From contig JAPLSI010000046.1 in assembly GCA_026398715.1 (NCBI GenBank), positions 1 through 5,698 of the forward strand: a stretch of 5,698 bases of DNA. Reading direction: 5' to 3'. This document shows positions 1 through 5,698 of the stretch, piece after piece; position 1 is the stretch's first letter; each line of letters begins with the position of its first letter. Source of the DNA: Gammaproteobacteria bacterium (GTDB lineage: Bacteria > Pseudomonadota > Gammaproteobacteria > Xanthomonadales > Xanthomonadaceae). Under the pieces are notes generated by a model, which saw nothing but the letters and a program-made list of their open reading frames with translations, was not told where the DNA came from and did not search any database. Both the position numbers and the translations under genes were made by a program.

Positions 1-2432
1 ACTTCGAGCTGCCACCGGCTGAAATGCCGGCGCAGTTGATTGCCTATGCGGCGCTTGCCTTCGCCAAGGCCGCATCGCGGGCAGCGGTTGCAACGCCCCA
101 TGTCACGGACGCGCTGAAGCAGATATTCCAATCGCTGCGCGGCCAGACGGGCCATGATTTTTCCCAGTACAAGCCAAGCACGATCCTTCGCCGCATCGAG
201 CGCCGGATGGCGGTCCACCAGGTGGACGCCATCCAGGACTACGCCCGCTACCTGCAGCAGACGCCTGCCGAGGCCGAGGCGCTGTTTCGCGACCTGCTGA
301 TTGGCGTAACCAATTTCTTTCGCGACACCGACGCATTCCAGGTGCTGGAAGAACAGGTGATCCCGAAGTTGTTCGAAGACAAGCCCGCAGGCGCCACCAT
401 TCGCGTCTGGGTGGCAGGTTGCTCGACCGGCGAAGAAGCCTATTCCATCGCCATCCTGTTGCACGAGCGCATGGAAACGCTCAAGCAAAGCTACAACGTG
501 CAGGTCTTCGCGACCGATATCGACAGCCGGGCCATTGCCACCGCGCGGGCCGGCGTCTATCCCGCGAGTATCGCGGCCGACCTTACCCCGGAACGCCTGG
601 CGCGTTTCTTCACTGCCGAGCCCGGCGCCAGTGCGTACAGGATCCACAAGGGCATTCGCGACCTGCTGGTTTTTTCGCAGCAAGACATCATCAAGGACCC
701 GCCGTTTTCGCGGCTGGACCTGATCAGCTGCCGCAACCTGATGATCTACCTCGGGGCGGAACTGCAGAAGAAGCTGATTCCCTTGTTCCACTACGCGCTG
801 AACCCGGGCGGCATGCTCTTCCTGGGGACATCGGAAGGCGTGGGGGAATTCTCAGACCTGTTCGCCGTGCTGGACCGGAAGACGAAGCTGTACCGGCGCA
901 AGGAAGTGTTCAACAACAACCAGCGCATGCTGGCCTCCCGGTTCCTGCCCACGGCCCTGGCTCCCGATGCGATCCAGCCCAGGCCGTCGGCCAGTGCTGC
1001 GGCGCCAGCGAAGATGTCGCTGCGCGAACTGACCGAGCAAGCCATCGTGCGGCAGGTGGCGCCAGCCGCGGTGCTGGTGGATGCGCGTGGCGACGTGCTG
1101 TACATGCATGGCCGCACGGGGATGTTCCTGGAACCGGCCCCGGGCGAGGCAGGGGTAAGCAACGTGCTGAAAATGGCCCGCGAGGGCCTGCGGGCGCGCC
1201 TGACCACTGCGCTGGTCAAAGCCGCGGCCACGTTGCAGGTGGTGCGCGCCACGGGGGTGCGGGTCAAGACCAATGGCCATTACACCGCGACCAACCTGGT
1301 GGTGCATCCGATTACTTCCGGCGCAGGCGTAAGCCCGGAATCGCCGTTGTTCCTGGTCATCCTCGAGCAATCGACCGCACCCGACCCGGACCTGCCGGCA
1401 CCCGTGCCGGATGCTTCGCCTGAAGCCGATGGCGCTGCCAGCGATGCACGCATCGTTGCATTGCGCCAGGAGTTGCTGGCCAAGGAAGCATCCCTGCAAC
1501 AGGCCATCGAGGAACTCGAAAGCTCGACCGAAGAACTGAAGTCATCGAACGAGGAAATGCAGTCGGTGAACGAAGAACTGCAGTCCACCAACGAGGAACT
1601 GGAAACCTCGAAGGAAGAACTGCAGTCGGTGAACGAGGAACTGGCGACCGTCAATGCCGAATTGCAGGCCAAGGTGCTGGACCTGTCGCGATCCAACAAC
1701 GACATGAACAACCTGCTGGCCGGCACCGGCGTGGGCACGGTTTTCGTCGACCACCAACTGCGCGTGATGCGCTTCACGCCAGCGGCGTCGCAGGTCATCA
1801 ACCTGATACAGAGCGACGTGGGCCGGCCGGTGACGCATATCGTCTCCAACCTGGTCGGCTACGACCGCCTGGCCGCCGACCTGCGATCGGTGCTGGACAC
1901 GCTGGTGCCGAAGGAAATGACGGTACAGACCACCGATGGCAAGTGGTACACCATGCGCGTACAGCCCTATCGGACACTGGACAACGTGATCGAAGGCGCC
2001 GTGATGTCGTTCGTGGATGTCTCTGAAATCGTGCAAGCCCGCGAATCGCTGCGCAAGGCCAACGAAAACCTGTCGCGCCTGGCCATCGTGGTCCGCGACG
2101 CCCACGATGCGATCACCGTGCAGGACCTCGAGGGCCGCGTCCGTGCCTGGAATCCGGCTGCTGAAAGGATGTACGGATGGACCGAAGCCGAAGCATTGGC
2201 GCTGGACAGCCATGCCCGCATCCCCAGCGCCCTGCAGGGTGAAGCCATCACCAAGATCCGCCAGTTGTGCGAGGCGGAACGGCTCGAGCCATTTCGCACC
2301 CAGCGGCTGACCCGAAACGGCGAGGTGATGGATGTGTGGGTTACGGTCACACCGCTGGTGGACGAAGCTGGGCAGACTTATGCCATCGCCACGACAGAAC
2401 GCCTGTGTCCTGTCGCTTCACTGAAGTCCTGA
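1..2432 (+). CDS. CheB-CheR-PAS fusion protein, 3' part (chemotaxis-type methyltransferase with PAS sensors)
   Basis: The reading frame is open from the left edge (first full codon at 3), so the start lies outside; the ATG at 24 is internal. The first residues (FELPPAEMPAQL) look like the end of a CheB methylesterase domain. Numbering from that ATG, a CheR domain spans about 27-295: NFFRD at 97-101, SAM-binding VAGCSTGEE at 130-138, ATDID at 163-167 and SCRNLMIYL from 235. CheR transfers methyl from S-adenosylmethionine to receptor glutamates; CheB removes it. A coiled coil of EEL heptads (about 480-560) leads to a PAS domain (about 558-668) and a second PAS (about 684-795). The coding end is intact. 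Such fusions are known in proteobacteria and often sit beside hybrid kinases or c-di-GMP proteins, as here. It is probably cytosolic. The signal sensed and the methylated target cannot be read from the sequence. The family call is firm; only the 5' end is missing. Confidence 0.93.
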   Translation, partial: FELPPAEMPAQLIAYAALAFAKAASRAAVATPHVTDALKQIFQSLRGQTGHDFSQYKPSTILRRIERRMAVHQVDAIQDYARYLQQTPAEAEALFRDLLIGVTNFFRDTDAFQVLEEQVIPKLFEDKPAGATIRVWVAGCSTGEEAYSIAILLHERMETLKQSYNVQVFATDIDSRAIATARAGVYPASIAADLTPERLARFFTAEPGASAYRIHKGIRDLLVFSQQDIIKDPPFSRLDLISCRNLMIYLGAELQKKLIPLFHYALNPGGMLFLGTSEGVGEFSDLFAVLDRKTKLYRRKEVFNNNQRMLASRFLPTALAPDAIQPRPSASAAAPAKMSLRELTEQAIVRQVAPAAVLVDARGDVLYMHGRTGMFLEPAPGEAGVSNVLKMAREGLRARLTTALVKAAATLQVVRATGVRVKTNGHYTATNLVVHPITSGAGVSPESPLFLVILEQSTAPDPDLPAPVPDASPEADGAASDARIVALRQELLAKEASLQQAIEELESSTEELKSSNEEMQSVNEELQSTNEELETSKEELQSVNEELATVNAELQAKVLDLSRSNNDMNNLLAGTGVGTVFVDHQLRVMRFTPAASQVINLIQSDVGRPVTHIVSNLVGYDRLAADLRSVLDTLVPKEMTVQTTDGKWYTMRVQPYRTLDNVIEGAVMSFVDVSEIVQARESLRKANENLSRLAIVVRDAHDAITVQDLEGRVRAWNPAAERMYGWTEAEALALDSHARIPSALQGEAITKIRQLCEAERLEPFRTQRLTRNGEVMDVWVTVTPLVDEAGQTYAIATTERLCPVASLKS
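1485..1680 (+). repeat. Heptad (21-nt) repeat encoding an EEL coiled coil
   Basis: Within the CheB-CheR gene, a 7-codon unit of the type S-x-N-EEL-Q recurs about seven times (ELESSTEEL, SSNEEMQ, SVNEELQ, STNEELE, TSKEELQ, SVNEELA). The DNA repeats are imperfect; the closest copies are the two blocks reading gcagtcggtgaacga near 1561 and 1622. This is the usual signalling or dimerisation helix between the CheR and PAS parts of this family. Near-identical 21-nt units could recombine and change the helix length in whole heptads. Confidence 0.8.
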
Positions 2433-2445
2433 CCGAGCCCAGTCC

Positions 2446-3180
2446 ATGGCCGACCGAGAAAGACCCGAGGAAAGCCCGTCACTGCAAGCACTTGCAGCGG
2501 CCGACTCGATGTCTGCCGAGCAGATGTGGCAGGCCCTGCATGAAATGCGGGTGCATCAGATCGAACTGGAGATCCAGAACGAAGAACTGCGCGTAACACA
2601 GGCGGCACTCGACGCCGCGCGGGCGCGGTATTTCGATCTGTACGAGCTGGCGCCGGTGGGCTATTGCACCGTGGCCGAAAGCGGCTTGTTGCAGGAAGCG
2701 AACCTCACCGCGTCAAACATGCTGGCGGCGCGGCGCGACGCCGTGGTTGGCCAGCCCATGTCCCGTTTCATCGACAAACGCGACCAGGACATCTATTACC
2801 TGATGCAGCGTGGTTTGTTTGCCAACGCGGGGCCCAGGGAATGCGAACTGCGCCTGATCGGCCCGTCGGGTGAACCCTTCTGGGCACACCTGACTGCCAC
2901 CGCCTTTACCGGGGACGACGGCGCGACGGCGATGCGGATGGTGTTGGCCGACATCAGCGAGCGACGCCGGGCCGAACAAAAAACAGAATATGCCGCCAGT
3001 GTTTTCTCGCATTCCCGCGAGGCCATCATGATTACCGAAGCCGATGGCACCATCATGGATGTCAATGAGGCCTTTACCCGCATTACCGGCTACGCCCGGG
3101 AAGAAGTGATTGGTCGCAATCCCAATGTTCGGGAAAGATCCAGCAGTTCGTATCCCAGTTTTCCGATATATCCCTGCTGA
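2446..3180 (+). CDS. PAS-PAS fragment: 5' part of a broken PAS-PAS-GGDEF-EAL gene
   Basis: This 244-codon frame begins with ATG 13 nt after the CheB-CheR stop. No strong ribosome site is seen (at best cgag at 2435-2438), so translational coupling to the upstream gene is likely. Residues 24-64 form a coiled coil (HEMRVHQIELEIQNEEL). A first PAS domain covers about 65-172 (LAPVGYCTV, DISERR at its end). A second PAS starts at about 184 (SREAIMITEADGTIMDVNEAF) and runs to GRNP at 223-226. After that, homology stops: the last 18 residues (NVRERSSSSYPSFPIYPC) are frameshifted sequence. The expected end of this PAS (QFVSQFSDISLLKAHE) is found in another frame from 3144. If translated, this would give a soluble PAS-only protein with a truncated second PAS and no output domain. 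I regard it as the 5' piece of a pseudogene, not a functional short gene. Confidence 0.8.
   Translation: MADRERPEESPSLQALAAADSMSAEQMWQALHEMRVHQIELEIQNEELRVTQAALDAARARYFDLYELAPVGYCTVAESGLLQEANLTASNMLAARRDAVVGQPMSRFIDKRDQDIYYLMQRGLFANAGPRECELRLIGPSGEPFWAHLTATAFTGDDGATAMRMVLADISERRRAEQKTEYAASVFSHSREAIMITEADGTIMDVNEAFTRITGYAREEVIGRNPNVRERSSSSYPSFPIYPC
3112..3146 (+). other. Frameshifting internal deletion in the second PAS domain
   Basis: The second PAS reads normally through GRNP (3112-3123) in one frame. By about 3132 the family's closing segment GKIQQFVSQFSDIS is read in a different frame. PAS domains of this type normally have roughly 45-55 residues between these two points, including the GxxWxGExWNRRKxGExY segment, and here almost nothing lies between. 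The net loss must be 1 modulo 3 to explain the frame change, so about 150 nt is gone. The size is an estimate from memory of the family, not a measured value. An assembly error is the alternative. Confidence 0.75.
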
Positions 3181-3833
3181 AGGCGCACGAGCGCGAACTG
3201 GAGCGCATTGCCCATTGCGACGCCCTGACCACCCTGCCCAACCGCGTGCTGCTGGCGGATCGGCTGCGCCACGCCATGGCACAAGCCTTGCGCCGTCACT
3301 CCAAGTTGCAGGTGGTGTTCCTCGACCTGGACGGCTTCAAGGCCGTCAACGACAAGTACGGCCACGAGGCTGGCGACCAGTTGCTGGTGGCCTTGTCGTC
3401 GCGCATGAGGCATGCGCTGCGTGACGGCGATACGCTGGCGCGACTGGGCGGCGATGAGTTTGTTGCCGTGCTGGTGGACCTGGCCGACCCGGCCGACAGC
3501 GCGCCCATCCTCGACCGGCTGTTGGCGGCCGCGGCCGAACCGGTGAAGGTGGGCTACGCGAACGTACAGGTGTCGGCCAGCCTTGGCGTTACCCATTATC
3601 CGCAGTCGGTTGAAGTCGATGCCGACCAACTACTACGCCAGGCCGACCAGGCGATGTACCAGGCCAAGCTGGCCGGCAAGAACCGCTACCACATATACGA
3701 CGTCGAGCAGGATCGAAGCTTTCGCGGCCAGTACGCCAGCCAGGAACGGATCCGGCGCGCACTGGCCGACGGCGAATTGGTGCTGTACTACCAGCCCACG
3801 GTAAACCTGCGCAGCGGCGAGGTGTTGGGAGCC

Positions 3834-3836
3834 AAG
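3834..3836 (+). other. EAL signature changed to KAL
   Basis: In the segment LGAKALVHWRHPERG, the family pattern is GAEALxRWxHPERG. The codon is AAG where GAG or GAA is expected; a single G-to-A change explains it. In studied EAL enzymes this glutamate binds a catalytic metal, so phosphodiesterase activity is not expected even if the domain were translated. Confidence 0.85.
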
Positions 3837-4395
3837 GCACTGGTCCATTGGCGGCATCCGGAGCGCGGCACCTTGCCATTGTCGGTCTTCCTGCCGGCAA
3901 TCCAGGACACCACGCTGGCGCTGGAAATCGGCGAGTGGATGATAGACACGGCGCTGGCCGACCTGGGTCGCTGGCGGGCCGAGGGACTGGCTATTTCTGT
4001 CAGCGTAAACGTGGGCGTGCACCAGTTGCTGCAGCCGGAGTTCATGGACCAGTTGCGCCAGATACTGGGCCGGCACCCCGACGTGAAGCCGGAATGGCTT
4101 GAGCTGGAGATTCTTGAAAACAGCGTGCTGGAGGATGTCGGGCATGTGTCGCACGTGGTTGCGGCGTGCCGCGACATCGGCGTCCAGTGCGCGCTGGACG
4201 ACTTTGGCGCCGGTTATACATCGCTGTCCTACCTGCGCCGTTTGCCGGTGGACCTGATCAAGATCGACCAGACCTTCGTGCGCGGAATGCTCGACGACCC
4301 TGAAGACCTGGCCATCCTGTCGGGAATCATCGGAATGGCGTCGGCGTTCGGCCGCCGGGTAATCGTTGAAGGCGTACAAACCCCCGAGCACGGCA

Positions 4396-4405
4396 CCATG
4401 AATTT
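4396..4405 (+). other. Junction where the EAL gene loses homology
   Basis: Left of about 4400 the frame encodes a standard EAL domain (VIVEGVQTPEHGTM). Right of it, the expected LLxLGCxLAQGYGIARPM segment and the C-terminal extension common in this family are absent. The + frame instead reads into the 3' flank of the minus-strand gene. This suggests a deletion that fused the gene to neighbouring DNA. The exact joint cannot be fixed without an intact relative. Confidence 0.65.
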
Positions 4406-4446
4406 CCGAAGCGATAGGAAACGCCGAGTCCCAAGCCGAACGGCTT
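4403..4446. repeat. Two small inverted repeats, possible weak terminator between convergent genes
   Basis: TTTCC at 4403-4407 pairs with GGAAA at 4417-4421 around a 9-nt loop. AAGCC at 4433-4437 pairs with GGCTT at 4442-4446 around GAAC (14-nt palindrome). The second begins inside the TAA stop of the minus-strand gene. Neither is followed by a T-run on either strand, so intrinsic termination is doubtful. Confidence 0.3.
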
Positions 4447-4780
4447 ACTTCCCGGATTGAGTCTTGTCCTGCGCCGCAGCGGCATCGGTGGCCGGCTCGC
4501 CGGTAGCGGCGTCCGTTGCGGTTGCGCCCGTGGCGGCATCGGCATCAGTGGCGGCGTCACCCGTGGCAGGCGCGTCGGTTGCTGCTGCGCCCGTGGCGTC
4601 GGTCGCGGCTTCGGCGCCGTCGGCAGTCTTTTCCGCAGCGGCTTGCTTGTCTTTCTCAGCCTGCACCTGGGCAGGCGCCTCGGCAACGGCTTGGTTCGCC
4701 TGCTTGATGTATTTGCTCTGCGCAAAGGCAGGCATCGAAACGACGCCGAGCAGCACGGCAACGAGGGCAAGGTTCTTCAT
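4445..4780 (-). CDS. Small exported Ala/Thr/Asp-rich repeat protein, unknown function
   Basis: The ATG at 4780-4778 is chosen because AAAGGAAG lies about 8 nt upstream and the product (111 aa) then starts with a clear Sec signal peptide: MKNL, a hydrophobic run and cleavage after MPAFA at residue 20. A longer in-frame start at 4861 would bury that signal and is rejected. The mature part begins QSKYIKQANQAVAEAP, then a short charged, probably helical stretch (AEKDKQAAAEKTADG, 41-55). Residues 58-103 are a low-complexity run of ATDA/ATG units. There is no cysteine, so it is not a lipoprotein, and no membrane segment after the signal. The product should be soluble and periplasmic or secreted, with a disordered acidic tail. 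Small proteins of this style are common as hypothetical genes in Burkholderiales. I do not recognise a function. It is divergent from the MAPEG gene and its 3' end overlaps the broken EAL gene by 16 nt. Confidence 0.8.
   Translation of the reverse strand: MKNLALVAVLLGVVSMPAFAQSKYIKQANQAVAEAPAQVQAEKDKQAAAEKTADGAEAATDATGAAATDAPATGDAATDADAATGATATDAATGEPATDAAAAQDKTQSGK
4472..4609 (-). repeat. Low-complexity ATDA/ATG codon repeats
   Basis: The stretch encodes residues 58-103 of the exported protein as irregular units of 7-11 residues ending ATG or ATDA (AATDATG, AAATDAPATG, DAATDADAATG, ATATDAATG). Codons vary between units, so the copies are old or selected at the protein level. Strong GC bias keeps all frames open here, which produces several spurious long + strand frames. 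Confidence 0.65.
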
Positions 4781-4832
4781 GGAGCCGGCTTCCTTTGGGT
4801 TCGAGGGTCTGATCAAGCTGGTGCGAACCTGC

Positions 4833-4861
4833 ATCATGCAGCGGCACGCCGGCGGTCGCAA
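4833..4861 (-). promoter_or_regulatory. Candidate sigma-70 promoter of the exported Ala-rich protein gene
   Basis: On the minus strand TTGCGA (4861-4856, 4 of 6 matches to TTGACA) is followed after exactly 17 nt by CATGAT (4838-4833, 4 of 6 matches to TATAAT). It would start transcription near 4826, giving a leader of about 45 nt. This is prediction only; the match is moderate. Confidence 0.35.
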
Positions 4862-4912
4862 CCGGGCCCGGCCCGCCTGCTTCCAACTGCGATGCTTCGG
4901 AAAACGGCGCGC

Positions 4913-4918
4913 TCTAAT
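4913..4918 (+). promoter_or_regulatory. Candidate -10 element of the MAPEG gene
   Basis: TCTAAT matches TATAAT at 5 of 6 positions and lies in the only AT-richer spot of the divergent intergenic region, about 43 nt before the MAPEG start. No convincing -35 hexamer sits 16-18 nt upstream, so the call is weak. Confidence 0.25.
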
Positions 4919-4960
4919 GTAAGGTGAAGCTGTCTAAATCCGGGCCTGGGGAACACGATC

Positions 4961-5386
4961 ATGGACAACCTGAGTCTGCAAAACCCATTGTTCGCCACGT
5001 ACGCGATTGCGGCGTGCCTGATGATATTGAAGGGCGGCTACCGCGCGCCCGAAGACCTGCGCAAGACGGCGCTGAATCCCGAACCAAACCCGGCGCAACT
5101 CGCGCCCGACGATCGCGTCGACCGCATCCGTCGCATCCAGTTGAACGACCTGGAAAACCTGCCCTACTTCCTGGTCGCCGGTTTCCTGTTCGTACTGACC
5201 GAACCTTCACTGATGCTGGCGCGCGTGCTGCTGTATGGCTATGTGCTGTCGCGACTGCTGCATTTCGTTGCGTACCTGAGCGCGCGCAACCACGAGACGC
5301 GGGCGACGTTCTGGACGGTGGGCTCGTTGATATTGATCTTCATGACGGGCTGGACCTTGGTGGCGGCGCTGACGCCGGGCCCGTAG
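4961..5386 (+). CDS. MAPEG-family integral membrane protein (MGST1-like)
   Basis: The start is ATG 4961, with TGGGGA at 4947-4952 as ribosome site 8 nt upstream. The 141-residue product has the length usual for MAPEG proteins (membrane-associated proteins in eicosanoid and glutathione metabolism). Four hydrophobic segments are visible at about 8-25, 67-82, 84-106 and 117-138. The family motif is at 54-66: DRIRRIQLNDLEN, close to the ERVRRxHxNDLEN of microsomal glutathione transferase 1. A second typical feature is SRLLHFVAYL (97-106) before the last helix. Eukaryotic members conjugate glutathione to hydrophobic electrophiles or reduce lipid peroxides, usually as trimers in the membrane. Bacterial members are mostly uncharacterised, so a detoxification role is inference. 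It is transcribed divergently from the exported Ala-rich gene and appears monocistronic. Nothing looks broken. Confidence 0.9.
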   Translation: MDNLSLQNPLFATYAIAACLMILKGGYRAPEDLRKTALNPEPNPAQLAPDDRVDRIRRIQLNDLENLPYFLVAGFLFVLTEPSLMLARVLLYGYVLSRLLHFVAYLSARNHETRATFWTVGSLILIFMTGWTLVAALTPGP

Positions 5387-5424
5387 GCATCCGACGACAC
5401 AGGATAATGGCTCACCTGCGACCG

Positions 5425-5698
5425 CTACTCTCCATTGACCAGCTTCAACATCGCCCGGCAGTCCTGGGTCTCGAGCTTCAAGTCCCGTCCTTGCTTGTCC
5501 AGGCATCGACAGCGGTCGCCGCTGTCGATGCACGCGCTCACATAGAGCGGCGACTGGTCCGGAGTAGCCTCATCGCCCGTGCTGACTTGGGCTTTGACGG
5601 CTGGAAGGGGCGCCACAGCGGTCGGCGCCACTTGTTCGCCAGCTCCGGCTTCTGAATCGACAACTTCTTGCTCGCCAGAAACGCGTTCGTTGATCCAA
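5425..5698 (-). CDS. C-terminal 90 residues of a possible Zot-like (filamentous phage) protein, 5' end outside window
   Basis: The minus-strand frame is open from the right edge to a TAG at 5427-5425 and convergent with the MAPEG gene, 38 nt away. The internal GTG at 5631 is not needed as a start, because the frame continues upstream to the edge. The visible part begins with an acidic, Ala/Pro-rich linker (WINERVSGEQEVV, then APTAVAPLPAV), followed by SPLYVSACIDSGDRCRCLDKQG and KLETQDCRAML. The cysteines are spaced C-x6-C-x-C-x14-C. This pattern of a Pro/Ala linker, then AC-I-x-S-x-x-RC-x-C-x-x-x-QG-x-x-L and a last cysteine, recalls the periplasmic tail of Zot (phage gene I type assembly ATPase) in filamentous phages of Neisseria and Burkholderiales. 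The ATPase and membrane segment would lie beyond the edge, so the identity is unproven. Another small disulfide-bonded exported protein is the alternative. That the frame is coding is likely; the family is about even odds. Confidence 0.5.
   Translation of the reverse strand, partial: WINERVSGEQEVVDSEAGAGEQVAPTAVAPLPAVKAQVSTGDEATPDQSPLYVSACIDSGDRCRCLDKQGRDLKLETQDCRAMLKLVNGE

Larger units (their letters stand above)
3132..4460 (+). pseudogene. GGDEF-EAL fragment: 3' part of the broken c-di-GMP gene, with degenerate EAL
   Basis: The frame is open from 3069 but has no ATG, GTG or TTG before GTG 3246. That GTG sits inside the DALTTLPNR/VLLADRL motif and has no ribosome site, so it is not a natural start. 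The GGDEF (diguanylate cyclase) part is well kept: DLDGFKAVND, GGDEF at 3447-3461 and the RxxD inhibitory site (RDGD, 3420-3431) five residues before it. The EAL (c-di-GMP phosphodiesterase) part from about 3770 has KAL instead of EAL (3834-3836). It keeps SVNVG, LELEILEN, LDDFGAGYTS, KIDQ and VEGV. After HGTM (4389-4400) homology ends; the last 19 codons are unrelated sequence up to TGA 4458-4460, so the QGY-type end of the domain is lost. With the 5' piece at 2446 it would have been one PAS-PAS-GGDEF-EAL protein. The last 16 nt overlap the minus-strand gene. Confidence 0.82.

Noticed and set aside
1280..1849. A Ser-rich minus-strand frame of about 189 codons
   Set aside because: It is the antisense of the EEL coiled-coil repeat: GAG/GAA/CTG codons read backwards give Ser/Phe repeats. 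No start signals support it.
3246..3248. GTG as a genuine start of a stand-alone GGDEF-EAL protein
   Set aside because: It lies inside a conserved GGDEF motif and would remove the DxLTxLPNR helix; no Shine-Dalgarno sequence precedes it.
3110..3424. A + strand frame of about 104 codons beginning with TTG across the PAS break
   Set aside because: It is Arg/Pro/Gly-rich out-of-frame translation of the GGDEF segment, with no ribosome site and no family motif; the GGDEF frame over the same DNA is clearly the real one.
4457..4927. Long + strand frames opposite the exported Ala-rich gene
   Set aside because: The low-complexity GC-rich repeat keeps every frame open. Only the minus strand shows a ribosome site, signal peptide and sensible composition.
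5376..5383. CGGGCCCG palindrome at the end of the MAPEG gene as a terminator
   Set aside because: It has no loop and no following T-run, and lies inside the coding sequence; it is expected by chance in GC-rich DNA.
5387..5424. A dif/XerCD-like phage attachment site between the MAPEG gene and the Zot-like tail
   Set aside because: No AT-rich 28-nt imperfect palindrome of the dif type is present in this short gap.
4924..5655. A 243-codon + strand frame overlapping the MAPEG gene and the right-edge gene
   Set aside because: It overlaps the well-supported MAPEG frame and the minus-strand cysteine-rich frame, shows no recognisable domain, and has an Arg-rich composition typical of shadow frames.

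Overview
The window is GC-rich and densely coded. It looks like chromosome of a betaproteobacterium of the order Burkholderiales (Bordetella/Achromobacter-like). That placement rests on the sensory protein architectures, codon use and the type of small Ala-rich secreted protein; it is an impression from the sequence, not a database result.

Left part (1-4460) is a signalling block on the + strand. First comes the 3' part of a CheB-CheR-PAS fusion gene: the last residues of a CheB methylesterase domain, a complete CheR methyltransferase domain, a long EEL-type coiled coil and two PAS domains. Only 13 nt later starts a gene that was once a PAS-PAS-GGDEF-EAL cyclic-di-GMP protein. That second gene is broken. 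An internal deletion in the second PAS domain (about 3124-3131) shifts the frame. The EAL signature reads KAL (codon 3834-3836). The EAL domain stops being homologous after about 4400, so its last conserved segment is missing. The ancestral pair probably coupled chemoreceptor-type methylation chemistry to c-di-GMP turnover; as it stands, the c-di-GMP arm appears to be decaying.

Middle part (4400-4960): a minus-strand gene for a small exported Ala/Thr/Asp-rich repeat protein (4445-4780). Two small inverted repeats lie between its stop and the broken EAL gene. A divergent intergenic region holds a plausible promoter for it and a weaker one for the next gene.

Right part (4961-5698): a + strand MAPEG-family membrane protein (MGST1-like). 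Convergent to it is the 3' end of a minus-strand gene that runs off the right edge. Its four-cysteine C-terminal tail resembles the periplasmic tail of Zot (gene I type) proteins of filamentous phages, so an inovirus prophage may begin here. No rRNA, tRNA, CRISPR array or insertion sequence was recognised.
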